A stretch of DNA of 64,000 bases from Sphingobacterium arenae (GTDB taxonomy: Bacteria > Bacteroidota > Bacteroidia > Sphingobacteriales > Sphingobacteriaceae), in NCBI RefSeq assembly GCF_014692505.1, contig NZ_JACNYK010000001.1, positions 753,922-817,921 on the forward strand. Reading direction: 5' to 3'. Shown one piece after another: positions 19,901 to 27,026 of the stretch; position 1 is the first letter of the stretch, and every line of letters starts with the position of its first letter. A program made the position numbers and the translations under genes. The notes under the pieces were generated by a model. The model ran no database searches and had not been told where the DNA came from. It saw only the letters and a list, made by a program, of their open reading frames with translations.

Positions 19901-19949
19901 TTATCAAAACCAGCGCGTGATTAATCTGGGGATTCAAATAGGCTTATAA
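16905..19949 (+). CDS. SusC/RagA family TonB-dependent transporter (copy 2)
   Basis: 1014 residues from ATG 16905 (a GTG lies one codon upstream). Signal peptide ending F-A-Q; carboxypeptidase-regulatory-like domain (about 22-95, V-T-G-V-V-K-N...G-P-L-S-G-V-T-I-S); Ton-box-like I-N-E-V-V-V-I-G-F-G-T near 105; plug with L-T-G-R-L-P-G-F and N-Q-P-L-I-I-V-D-D-I; barrel with R-W-T-P-E-T-A-S near the end and terminal aromatic-poor I-Q-I-G-L. It is a more canonical SusC than copy 1. It is the last transporter gene of the mannoside locus, 28 bases after susD copy 2 and 21 before a small secreted protein. Confidence 0.95.
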   Translation: MKRALYNFIIMVFVPFLTFAQSTVTGVVKNSAGPLSGVTISEKGGNAVQTDRNGRFSLSLSRNKELIFTSVGYVSQERTVKGGEELEIILQSSSQDINEVVVIGFGTTKKLTNTGAVSSIKGAEIRNVPTSSVQNALTGRLPGFVSVQRSGQPGRDASDFYIRGVSSLNSEGNQPLIIVDDIEYTYEQLSQINVNEIESISILKDASTTAVFGIKGANGVLVVKTRRGESGTPRINFRAESGMQSPVTRLNFLNAYESALLWNEAIMNTDGDNTNQPFSAESLERFRLGDDPYGHPDINWYERIFKPVSFQYNTNVDISGGSESIRYFISGGAFSQDGNLYTFSNEGDQINNNYYYRRYNLRSNLDVQATKSLKLRLDFRTNFGNINSPRAGNIVGEVFDFNKIRPWSAPFLNPNGSYTYANDTQDLLPTVNARLATAGYNLDRRNDINILFGGTQELDVVTKGLSFSTRIAYASVESNVREQARDEIPVYRYYPYTDSYLLKGGSPYVLGNYTLRAYQGDYNNRMNFQANFNYDRTFGMHHVNSLLLYNRESYKTKGDKSTNWIPQNFQGFTWRTGYNYSEKYLVDLTLAYNGSDRFQSDKRYGLFPAVSVGYNLSQEKFFQEAFHFVDLFKLRASYGVVGSDKVAGDRYLFQQVYNGGGGYSFGETHQSSGTIYEGNLGNPRVTWEKQRSFDVGLEMNLLKNKFSLVVDYFNNIRYDQLVTSQSLPIHIGVGVSPTNIARVRNRGVEFELNYNNHIGEFNYTVKGVLTYFKNKILFQDEPMPAYPWLQLTGHQINQPIGYLFDGFYTAENIPDSPKPTGGYIVQPGDLRYKDLNDDGIIDDYDRTTIGRPNIPNTSFGLTLGGSYKGFSFSALLQGTTDYSFSVQGSGIEPFQSQFQPIHQERWTPETASTAMFPRLTTNPTTISSPSSYMSDFWLIDATYLRLKTVELGYQLPDRWLPFKINNARAYVSGYNLFTWTNYSLYQQDPEVTSNTAGDAYQNQRVINLGIQIGL

Positions 19950-19970
19950 ATGTTTTTTTAATATTTTAAC

Positions 19971-20426
19971 ATGTTTAATATGAATAATTTAATGAAAATT
20001 CTAGTTTTTGCTATCGTGGCAATGGGAGTATTTACTTTAGCTGCAAGAGGTACACATCTAAACAAAAATGATGTCAACAAACTTTCCGTATCAAGCTATA
20101 AGATTCGAGTTGTTGTCAACAAGGAACCTGACCCTTCTCCCACCGTTAATCGATATCGTATTGTAGCGTACGCGTATGCAGATAATGATACCACTATAAA
20201 TGTCCCTATTCCTGGACCTATTACGGTAAATGGTCGGATAACTTGGAATGGAGGTATCAGTTATCATCCCTTAAGTGTGACAATTCCTCATTCAGGCATT
20301 TATTCCCAAAATTTTGAATGTGCCAAACCCGATGAGCTCACGGCAAACACTTTGGAATATCTTTCTTTGTCAACCTATAGTTTGGGGGGAATACCTGTTT
20401 CTTTTGATGGACTTTATTTTCAATAA
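19971..20426 (+). CDS. Small secreted protein of unknown function
   Basis: 151 residues (144 if the ATG at 19992 is used, which directly begins the hydrophobic signal M-K-I-L-V-F). Cleavage is likely after T-L-A-A-R-G. The mature part of about 125 residues is hydroxyl- and Tyr-rich with alternating strands, consistent with one small beta-sandwich; it has a single Cys near residue 127 and no recognizable motif. It lies between susC copy 2 (21-base gap) and the Lgt-like gene (10-base gap), so it is co-transcribed with both. I do not recognize the family. Confidence 0.6.
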   Translation: MFNMNNLMKILVFAIVAMGVFTLAARGTHLNKNDVNKLSVSSYKIRVVVNKEPDPSPTVNRYRIVAYAYADNDTTINVPIPGPITVNGRITWNGGISYHPLSVTIPHSGIYSQNFECAKPDELTANTLEYLSLSTYSLGGIPVSFDGLYFQ

Positions 20427-20436
20427 TTGACAGGAT

Positions 20437-21588
20437 ATGTTTCCAACGTTCTCCTCGTTAATCAACTACATCTTTGGTACAGATTTCTCTTGGCCAATCC
20501 CAACCTTTGGCTTTTTTGTCACGCTGGCTTTTGTACTTTCCTATCGGGTATTCAAAAGCGAATTTGTACGAAAAGAAAAACGAGGAGAATTTAAAGCCTT
20601 CGAAGAGCACGTGCAGTGGGACGCGAAGGCTATTTCTCTTCTTTTTTTAGGGTATGGGTTTTTGGGTTTTTTGGTTGGCTATAAGGGAATTGGTGCGTTA
20701 TTGAATCTGGAGGCATTTTCCCATAACCCGCTTCGTTTTATTTTTTCGACACAAGGAAATTGGACGGTCGGATTGTTGTTGGCGCTGATCTCTTGTGTGC
20801 TCATAGGTCTTTTGTATAGAAAATGGATTTTCTTAAGGAACACGAAGGAAACACGATGGGTAAGACCGGTAGAGTTACTTCCTATGATGTTATTATGGGC
20901 GGGAATAACGGGATTTATTGGATCCAAAGTCTTTAATGTTTTTGAGGACGGACAGTTGCATCACGCCCATTCTATTTTTGAAATCTTGGATTTCAGTGGT
21001 CTTACTTTTTGGGGTGGATTTATTTTTGGGGCGATCAGCTATCTTTATATTGGCATGCGAAAGGGGATGGGATGGCGACATTTGGCGGATGTAGGATCGC
21101 TAGGCATGTTGGTCGCTTATGGTGTTGGTCGGATTGGATGTCATCTTTCTGGCGATGGTGATTGGGGGGTGGTGAACACCGTAGAAAAGCCATTTTCTTT
21201 CCTACCGGATTGGATGTGGTCTTTCCGCTTCCCCCACAATGTTATTGGGCAAGGAGAACATATCTCGGGATGTGAAGGCAAATATTGTTATATACTCCCG
21301 GATGGCGTATTTCCTACTTCGTTTTATGAAGCCTTCGTTATATTACTTGTTTTTGCTGTTCTTTGGAAAATAAAAGAACGTATCAAAACACCGGGGAGAC
21401 TATTTGTTATTTACCTGTTTATTACGGGGACAGAACGGTTTCTAATTGAATTTATACGCATAAATTATAAATTTAACGTTTTTGGACTCTATTTATCGGA
21501 AGCCCAATTGGTCGGTTTTTTTATGGTATTGCTTGCTTTTCTACTAGGCGGATATCTAAAAAATAACTGTTATCTTAGTCATCGATAA
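20437..21588 (+). CDS. Lgt-like prolipoprotein diacylglyceryl transferase family membrane protein, divergent
   Basis: 383 residues with about seven membrane segments, roughly 100 longer than classical Lgt. Lgt attaches diacylglycerol to the lipobox Cys of preprolipoproteins in the inner membrane. Signature parts are present: G-R-I-G at 231-234 (Arg232 equals the essential E. coli Arg143), P-T-S-F-Y-E at 293-298, and T-G-T-E-R-F-L-I-E-F-I-R (330-341; Arg334 equals Arg239). Differences: the conserved Asn after G-R-x-G is Cys235, the E-L-W-G end is G-D-W-G, and the H-G-G motif is W-G-G (192-194). It may therefore be a specialized paralogue rather than the housekeeping enzyme. A weak AGG sits just before the start; the S41 gene follows after 11 bases. 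Confidence 0.8.
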   Translation: MFPTFSSLINYIFGTDFSWPIPTFGFFVTLAFVLSYRVFKSEFVRKEKRGEFKAFEEHVQWDAKAISLLFLGYGFLGFLVGYKGIGALLNLEAFSHNPLRFIFSTQGNWTVGLLLALISCVLIGLLYRKWIFLRNTKETRWVRPVELLPMMLLWAGITGFIGSKVFNVFEDGQLHHAHSIFEILDFSGLTFWGGFIFGAISYLYIGMRKGMGWRHLADVGSLGMLVAYGVGRIGCHLSGDGDWGVVNTVEKPFSFLPDWMWSFRFPHNVIGQGEHISGCEGKYCYILPDGVFPTSFYEAFVILLVFAVLWKIKERIKTPGRLFVIYLFITGTERFLIEFIRINYKFNVFGLYLSEAQLVGFFMVLLAFLLGGYLKNNCYLSHR

Positions 21589-21599
21589 ATAGACATTAA

Positions 21600-23069
21600 A
21601 TGAACCTATATAAATATTTGTTGTTATGCTGTTTGGGTATTTTGTTTGCTTGTAAGAAGGAGATAAAACCACCTGTAGAACCAAGGCCGGAACCGACCGA
21701 AGATGACCATATCAAGGCAGACATCTACGATTATTTTAATAAGTATTCCTTATGGACAGAACAGATTCCGGACCGAGATGAAAAAGAACGACTTGACTTT
21801 GCAAAGACGTATTCTTCGAACGGAAATCTCTTGACAGCCTTAAAAAATATGACGCCTTTTTATGCCGGATATAATGGAAGCATTGATCGCTTTTCATTCT
21901 TGGATGAATCTGATTCGGAGGGAAATTTAAGTTATGCAGACGGTTTTCGGATGGACACCAATGATGGATATGGCCTTAGTTTTGGATGGGGTGTACTCAC
22001 TGCGAACGCGACAAAAGCGTACCCTGTTATTTATTTTGTAGAAGGAGGGTCTCCCGCACAAAAGGGCGATGTAAAACGAGGATCGATCGTTTACGCCATT
22101 AATGGTGACGAAGATATTACCGTTAGGTATAATGGGAGTAATCTGAATCAAACCGATGTGCGAGACTTTGCGAAAAAACTGGATGCTGCATTGGCAGCAA
22201 ACTCATTAGATTTAAAAGTGGAAACAGCGGAAGGAGAGGAGAAGGAGTACACGCTGGCATATGGGAATTCCTATGACATTGACCCCGTAATTTTAGATAC
22301 GGTTTATACGTACTCAGATAAAAAAATTGGTTATCTGGCATATTCATCTTTTGAAGAAGTATGGCCGAAGACGCATCAGAATTATAAAAAGCTAGAGGAT
22401 GTTTTTGAATCTTTTAAAGAAGCCCATATTAAAGACCTTATCTTGGACTTACGATATAATACGGGAGGCTATGTGAGCACAGCGGAATATCTGGCGAATA
22501 AAATGGTTAAGGCAACCGATCACGGAAAATTGATGTTTAAGTATAAAGTGAACGAATATCTCGCAACATCCCTTGCTTATAAGAGTGATTTTCAAGATGT
22601 TTATTTTGAGAACAGTAACACCCAATTGGTATTGGAAAATGTTTATATTCTAGCGACGGAGCAGACGGCATCGGCTTCAGAATTGCTTATCAATGTACTT
22701 AAACCTTATCTAAATGTCACGATTATTGCGGAAACGAATCGAACGTATGGTAAACCGGTAGGTTTCTTCCCCGAGGAGATAACGGACGACGTGACGTTGT
22801 GGGTAACTTCTTTCAAGACGGTGAATGCTGCTGGATATACGGATTATTGGAATGGTATGCAGGTCGACGTTCCAAATATCGATGATTATATTTTTAAAGA
22901 TTTTGGTGATTCCGAAGAGGATATGACCGCTAAAGCGTTAAGTCTTGCAGGCGTATCGACGTCTGGTATGCGGGCCTCTTCCAGAAAAAGCGCCACGGCA
23001 AATCGAGGTGTAAAAGTAGGAATTATCAATAAACCACATGAACGCAATATGCTAAAGAAGAAGCTTTAA
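21600..23069 (+). CDS. S41 family (C-terminal processing type) peptidase, lipoprotein
   Basis: 489 residues; lipobox L-F-A-C at about residue 18, then a Pro/Glu-rich linker, a PDZ-like domain (about 110-215) and the S41 catalytic core. The motif D-L-R-Y-N-T-G-G is followed by T-A-S-A-S-E at 356-361; Ser360 and Lys385 (Y-G-K-P-V-G) keep the 25-residue spacing of the Ser/Lys dyad of Ctp proteases. The enzyme would act at the outer or inner membrane on unfolded or C-terminal protein segments. It is the last gene of the + strand run and ends in the convergent hairpin. Many soil Bacteroidota encode such lipoproteins; its substrate is unknown. Confidence 0.88.
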   Translation: MNLYKYLLLCCLGILFACKKEIKPPVEPRPEPTEDDHIKADIYDYFNKYSLWTEQIPDRDEKERLDFAKTYSSNGNLLTALKNMTPFYAGYNGSIDRFSFLDESDSEGNLSYADGFRMDTNDGYGLSFGWGVLTANATKAYPVIYFVEGGSPAQKGDVKRGSIVYAINGDEDITVRYNGSNLNQTDVRDFAKKLDAALAANSLDLKVETAEGEEKEYTLAYGNSYDIDPVILDTVYTYSDKKIGYLAYSSFEEVWPKTHQNYKKLEDVFESFKEAHIKDLILDLRYNTGGYVSTAEYLANKMVKATDHGKLMFKYKVNEYLATSLAYKSDFQDVYFENSNTQLVLENVYILATEQTASASELLINVLKPYLNVTIIAETNRTYGKPVGFFPEEITDDVTLWVTSFKTVNAAGYTDYWNGMQVDVPNIDDYIFKDFGDSEEDMTAKALSLAGVSTSGMRASSRKSATANRGVKVGIINKPHERNMLKKKL

Positions 23070-23099
23070 AATTAACCCCGCTTGCAGCGGGATTAATTT
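23069..23099. terminator. Convergent bidirectional terminator
   Basis: A 14-base-pair stem with one mismatch (C-A) and a three-base loop: arms AAATTAACCCCGCT and AGCGGGATTAATTT. A-rich and T-rich flanks lie on both sides. It overlaps the last base of the S41 stop codon and the stop codon of ilvA on the other strand, so it can end both converging operons. Confidence 0.85.
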
Positions 23100-24336
23100 A
23101 TACCAAATACTCAAATAACGTCTGATCCTTATTCACCTCAATGAAATCGAATTTGTAGGACTTCATTCTTTCAATAAAAATGGTATAATCCTTCGGGTCG
23201 TTTAGTTCGATACCAATCAATGCCGGACCTCTTTCGCGTTCTGTCTTCTTAATATATTCAAATCGGGTAATATCATCCTTTGGCCCAAGTACTTCTGTTA
23301 CGAGTAAACGTAAAGCGCCAGGACGCTGCGGGAAACGAACGATAAAGTAATGTTTAAAACCCTCGTATAGCAAGGACATTTCCTTAATTTCACTCATGCG
23401 GTCAATATCGTTGTTACCTCCGGAGACGATGCAAACGACCTTTTTGCCTTTTATTTCTTCTTTATGAAAATCCAAAGCAGCGATAGACAATGCGCCGGCG
23501 GGTTCCGCCACAATAGCGTCCTTATTATAGAGTTGTAAAATAGTGGTGCAGATTTTACCCTCAGGTATCGGCTTCACACTATCGAGCAGCTTGCTGCTAA
23601 TCTCATAGGTTAAAGCACCTATTTTTTTTACCGCAGCGCCGTCCACAAATTTATTGATGTGTTCCAGTTCTATCGGGCCATTATTTCGCATGGCAGCAAT
23701 CATGGAAGGTGCGCCTTCAGGCTCCACACCATATAGTTTCACGTGCGGCGCATGTTTTTTCATGTGATAGCTCAGCCCAGAAGATAGCCCACCGCCCCCT
23801 ATAGGAATAATAACAGCGTCTACATCTGGAAGGTCTTCCAATATCTCCACGGCCACCGTACCTTGTCCTTCGATAATTTTTTCGTCATCGAAAGGAGGAA
23901 TGAACGTCATATTGTGTTCTTTCGTGTATTCCAATGCTGCTTTCTGACAGTCGTCGAACGTATCTCCGGTTAATACAATTTCAATATTACCGTTGCCCCA
24001 CATTTCCGTTTGTGTAATTTTTTGACGTGGAGTTGGGCCGGGCATGAAAATAACACCTTTAATATCCAATTTTTTACAGGACAGAGCGACGCCTTGCGCA
24101 TGATTGCCTGCACTGGCACAGGTAACGCCCCGACGTTTTTCGTCCTCCGATAGGCTAACAATTTTGTTGTATGCGCCACGCAGTTTATACGAACGAACCA
24201 CTTGTAGATCTTCCCGTTTTAAGTATACATCCGCATCGTATTTTTCGGAAAGGTGGATGTTGTATTGCAAAGGTGTGCGGTTCACAACGCCTTTTATGCG
24301 TTCTGCCGCTTGCAATGAATCTATGTTTAAGGTCAT
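23098..24336 (-). CDS. ilvA: Threonine ammonia-lyase (threonine dehydratase)
   Basis: 412 residues from the ATG at 24336; a TTG extension to 24360 would overlap yraN. It makes 2-oxobutanoate from threonine, the first step to isoleucine. The PLP lysine is Lys51 in S-Y-K-L-R-G-A-Y-N; the phosphate loop is G-G-G-G-L-S-S-G. The C-terminal about 85 residues form a single ACT-like regulatory domain (Y-F-I-V-R-F-P-Q-R-P-G-A-L), as in the short one-ACT IlvA proteins rather than the two-domain E. coli enzyme, so isoleucine feedback control is likely. It is the last gene of the operon, 5 bases after yraN. Confidence 0.95.
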   Translation of the reverse strand: MTLNIDSLQAAERIKGVVNRTPLQYNIHLSEKYDADVYLKREDLQVVRSYKLRGAYNKIVSLSEDEKRRGVTCASAGNHAQGVALSCKKLDIKGVIFMPGPTPRQKITQTEMWGNGNIEIVLTGDTFDDCQKAALEYTKEHNMTFIPPFDDEKIIEGQGTVAVEILEDLPDVDAVIIPIGGGGLSSGLSYHMKKHAPHVKLYGVEPEGAPSMIAAMRNNGPIELEHINKFVDGAAVKKIGALTYEISSKLLDSVKPIPEGKICTTILQLYNKDAIVAEPAGALSIAALDFHKEEIKGKKVVCIVSGGNNDIDRMSEIKEMSLLYEGFKHYFIVRFPQRPGALRLLVTEVLGPKDDITRFEYIKKTERERGPALIGIELNDPKDYTIFIERMKSYKFDFIEVNKDQTLFEYLV

Positions 24337-24341
24337 ATTGT

Positions 24342-24707
24342 TTAAGAATAACTGCCCCAAAAAGCGTCTTTAACGAGTGAAATATCTTTTTTGCCGTTAC
24401 GGCTATAAATGGAAACAATATCAAATCTGATATCGCCCTGATGGTTGATTCGTTTTAAAAAAACGCCGGCTGCTTTAATAAGGTTTTTCTGCTTTTTAAA
24501 ATCGACAAACTGAAAAGGCTGGCCAAACTGTGTGGAGCTGCGCGTTTTTACTTCTACAAAAGCGAGTATATCCCCCTCTTTAGCAATGATATCTATTTCC
24601 CACCACTTGTATCGCCAATTTATTTGTAGAATTTGGTAGCCTTGGGTACGTAGAAACTCTTGTGCTTCCCCTTCGCCCTGCTTTCCAAATTCTAAATGTT
24701 TGGCCAT
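24342..24707 (-). CDS. YraN/UPF0102 family endonuclease-like protein
   Basis: 121 residues, normal length for UPF0102. It starts with the family's G-x-x-G-E-x-x-A-x-x-F-L pattern, then W-E-I-D-I-I-A and F-V-E-V-K-T-R, the acidic and Lys residues of a Holliday-junction-resolvase/restriction-endonuclease fold. The usual G-E-I-D is W-E-I-D here. Biochemical role in the cell is unclear. It is set in the amino acid operon, 2 bases after leuA and 5 before ilvA, so its presence is an operon passenger rather than a pathway step. Confidence 0.9.
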   Translation of the reverse strand: MAKHLEFGKQGEGEAQEFLRTQGYQILQINWRYKWWEIDIIAKEGDILAFVEVKTRSSTQFGQPFQFVDFKKQKNLIKAAGVFLKRINHQGDIRFDIVSIYSRNGKKDISLVKDAFWGSYS

Positions 24708-24709
24708 GA

Positions 24710-25864
24710 TTATTTTAACAACGTATGTAGATCCTCGTCGTCGATGTCTTTTTTTGCATCTGCCATGACGAGAAACTTTTCATAGATTACCGATAGGTTA
24801 TCTTTGTCTAGCTGGTAACCCAGGCGTTCCAAATGGTGTTTTAATGCATGACGACCAGAACGAGCAGTCAAGATAATATCGGCCTCCAATAAGCCCACAT
24901 CTTCCGGACGAATAATCTCGTAATTTTCACGATGTTTGAGGAATCCATCTTGATGGATACCAGAGCTGTGCGCAAAGGCATTTTTGCCCACAATAGCTTT
25001 GTTTGGTTGCACAGGCATACGCATCATAGAACTCACTTTACGAGAGATGTGCGTAAACATTTTGCTGTTGATGGTAGATGTTAAGCCTGGGAAGTGCTTG
25101 GCGTGTACTTGCATAATCATCGCAACTTCTTCTAGTGAAGTATTACCGGCACGTTCACCGATACCATTGATGGTGCATTCGACTTGACGTGCTCCGTTTT
25201 GAACGGCCGCAATGGAATTGGCTGTCGCTAACCCTAAATCATTGTGGCAATGTGCAGAGATGATAGCGTCATCGATGTTCTTCACGTTTTCCTTCAAATA
25301 CTTGATTTTTGCACCGTATTGGTCTGGTAAGCAATAGCCATTGGTATCGGGAATGTTGACAACGGTCGCTCCTGCGGCAATAACCGCCTCTACCATTTTT
25401 GCTAAATAAACTAAATCTGCCCGACCGGCATCTTCTGCATAAAATTCGACATCTTCTACATACGATTTGGCATGTTTTACGGCGGCAACTGCACGTTCCA
25501 GAATTTCCTCACGTGTGGAATTGAATTTATATTGTATATGCATATCCGACGAGCCGATTCCCGTATGGATACGTGGACGTTTAGCATATTGCAATGCATC
25601 GGCAGCGACATCAATATCATTTTTGTTCGCCCGTGTGAGCGCGCAGATAATCACGTTGTCTACGGCTTTCGATAATTCGACAACCGACTGAAAATCGCCC
25701 GGGCTCGATACCGGGAACCCCGCTTCGATGATGTCTACGCCCAAAAGTTCTAAATCTTTTGCGATATCTACCTTTTCCGGAGTCGTTAATTGACAGCCAG
25801 GAACCTGTTCACCATCGCGTAGGGTCGTATCGAAAATATATAAATGATTAGGATCGTGTAGCAT
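24710..25864 (-). CDS. leuA: 2-isopropylmalate synthase, short form
   Basis: 384 residues. It condenses acetyl-CoA with 2-oxoisovalerate, the committed step to leucine. The HMGL-like TIM barrel carries [12 protein letters not shown] (16-27) and the metal-binding S-A-H-C-H-N-D-L-G. After the barrel there is only a short helical linker (to about 384); the C-terminal LeuA dimerization/regulatory domain of classical ~510-residue enzymes is absent, so leucine feedback by that domain is not expected. Homocitrate or citramalate synthase could look alike, but the leuB, leuC and leuD neighbours make LeuA by far the best call. Confidence 0.92.
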   Translation of the reverse strand: MLHDPNHLYIFDTTLRDGEQVPGCQLTTPEKVDIAKDLELLGVDIIEAGFPVSSPGDFQSVVELSKAVDNVIICALTRANKNDIDVAADALQYAKRPRIHTGIGSSDMHIQYKFNSTREEILERAVAAVKHAKSYVEDVEFYAEDAGRADLVYLAKMVEAVIAAGATVVNIPDTNGYCLPDQYGAKIKYLKENVKNIDDAIISAHCHNDLGLATANSIAAVQNGARQVECTINGIGERAGNTSLEEVAMIMQVHAKHFPGLTSTINSKMFTHISRKVSSMMRMPVQPNKAIVGKNAFAHSSGIHQDGFLKHRENYEIIRPEDVGLLEADIILTARSGRHALKHHLERLGYQLDKDNLSVIYEKFLVMADAKKDIDDEDLHTLLK

Positions 25865-25883
25865 AGTCTTATAATTATCTAAA

Positions 25884-25905
25884 GATGATCGCCAATTGGC
25901 GCATC
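25884..25905. repeat. Small palindrome between leuB and leuA
   Basis: A perfect 12-base palindrome CGCCAATTGGCG at 25890-25901, extended by GATG and CATC arms with a two-base bulge, in the 74-base gap between leuB and leuA. It could be an mRNA hairpin or a protein site; nothing shows which. Confidence 0.5.
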
Positions 25906-25938
25906 GGTTAAAAACCTAAAATTAAAAAATATTTTTCC

Positions 25939-27012
25939 TTATCTCAAACATTCCAATACTTTGGCTCCCATCTCGTTTGTGCCCAGTATACGCGTAGTAG
26001 GTGTCTCTGCACTGGCGATATCACCCGTTCTCCAACCTGCTTTCAGCGTGTCTGCGACGGCTTGGGTTACGGCTTTGGCTTCTTCCTGTAAGCCGAATGC
26101 AATATCAAGCATCAAGGCGGCTGATAAAATAGATGCTAGAGGGTTGGCTTTATTTTGTCCGGCAATATCATGTGCGGAGCCGTGAATAGGCTCGAAAAAT
26201 CCCGTCCCGTCACCAATAGAGGCAGAAGCCAACATACCCATAGAACCGGCAATTTGAGAGGCCTCGTCGGTCAGGATATCTCCAAACAGATTGGCTGTTA
26301 GTACGACATCAAATTTTTTAGGATTCTTCACCAATTGCATGGCCGCATTGTCAATAAACATGTGCTCTGTTTCTACGTCCGGATATTCACGTGCTATTTC
26401 CTGCACAACATCTCGCCATAAGCGGGACGTTTCCAATACGTTTGCTTTGTCAACAGAGCAGAGCTTTTTGCTTCGCGTGCGGGCGGCTTCGTAAGCTTTA
26501 CGTGCTATACGTTCTACTTCATAACGGTGGTAATTCATTAAATCTGAAGCAAAGCTATTGTCTTCACTGCGTATTTTTTCACCGAAATATACATCTCCGG
26601 TTAACTCCCGAAAGAACAAAATATCTGTTCCGCGTAAGATTTCGGGCTTTAGACTGGAAGCTTCCAACAACTCATCAAATAACAATATGGGACGAAGGTT
26701 GGCGTACAAGCCTAATTCTTTTCTTATTTTTAATAGCCCTTGTTCGGGTCTTACTTTTGCAGAGGGGTCGTTGTCATACTTCGCATGGCCTATCGCACCA
26801 AATAGAATAGCATCTGACGTTTTGGCTTTCGCTAAGGTTTCATCAGGCAGTGGATTACCGGTCTCTTCGATAGCCGTATGTCCCATTATGGCCTCGTCGA
26901 AGTTAAACGTGTGATCGTATTTCTTTGCTATTGTTTCTAATGCTTGTTTTCCCCAAGTCGTTACTTCTTGTCCAATACCATCTCCGGGGATAATTAAAAT
27001 ATTTTTGTTCAT
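25939..27012 (-). CDS. leuB: 3-isopropylmalate dehydrogenase
   Basis: 357 residues, the family's usual size. It oxidizes and decarboxylates 3-isopropylmalate with NAD+. Motifs: I-P-G-D-G-I-G-Q-E-V at the N-terminus, R-P-E-Q-G-L-L-x-I-R-K-E-L-x-L-Y-A-N-L-R-P, and the metal/substrate block N-L-F-G-D-I-L-T-D-E-A, then G-S-A-H-D-I-A-G for NAD binding (Asp preference). It follows the ABC ATPase gene by 14 bases and precedes leuA. Confidence 0.97.
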   Translation of the reverse strand: MNKNILIIPGDGIGQEVTTWGKQALETIAKKYDHTFNFDEAIMGHTAIEETGNPLPDETLAKAKTSDAILFGAIGHAKYDNDPSAKVRPEQGLLKIRKELGLYANLRPILLFDELLEASSLKPEILRGTDILFFRELTGDVYFGEKIRSEDNSFASDLMNYHRYEVERIARKAYEAARTRSKKLCSVDKANVLETSRLWRDVVQEIAREYPDVETEHMFIDNAAMQLVKNPKKFDVVLTANLFGDILTDEASQIAGSMGMLASASIGDGTGFFEPIHGSAHDIAGQNKANPLASILSAALMLDIAFGLQEEAKAVTQAVADTLKAGWRTGDIASAETPTTRILGTNEMGAKVLECLR

Positions 27013-27026
27013 TTGTATATAATTAT

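Noticed and set aside
26391..26810. 139-codon frame on the + strand opposite leuB
   Set aside because: Fully antisense to leuB, no start context or family resemblance.
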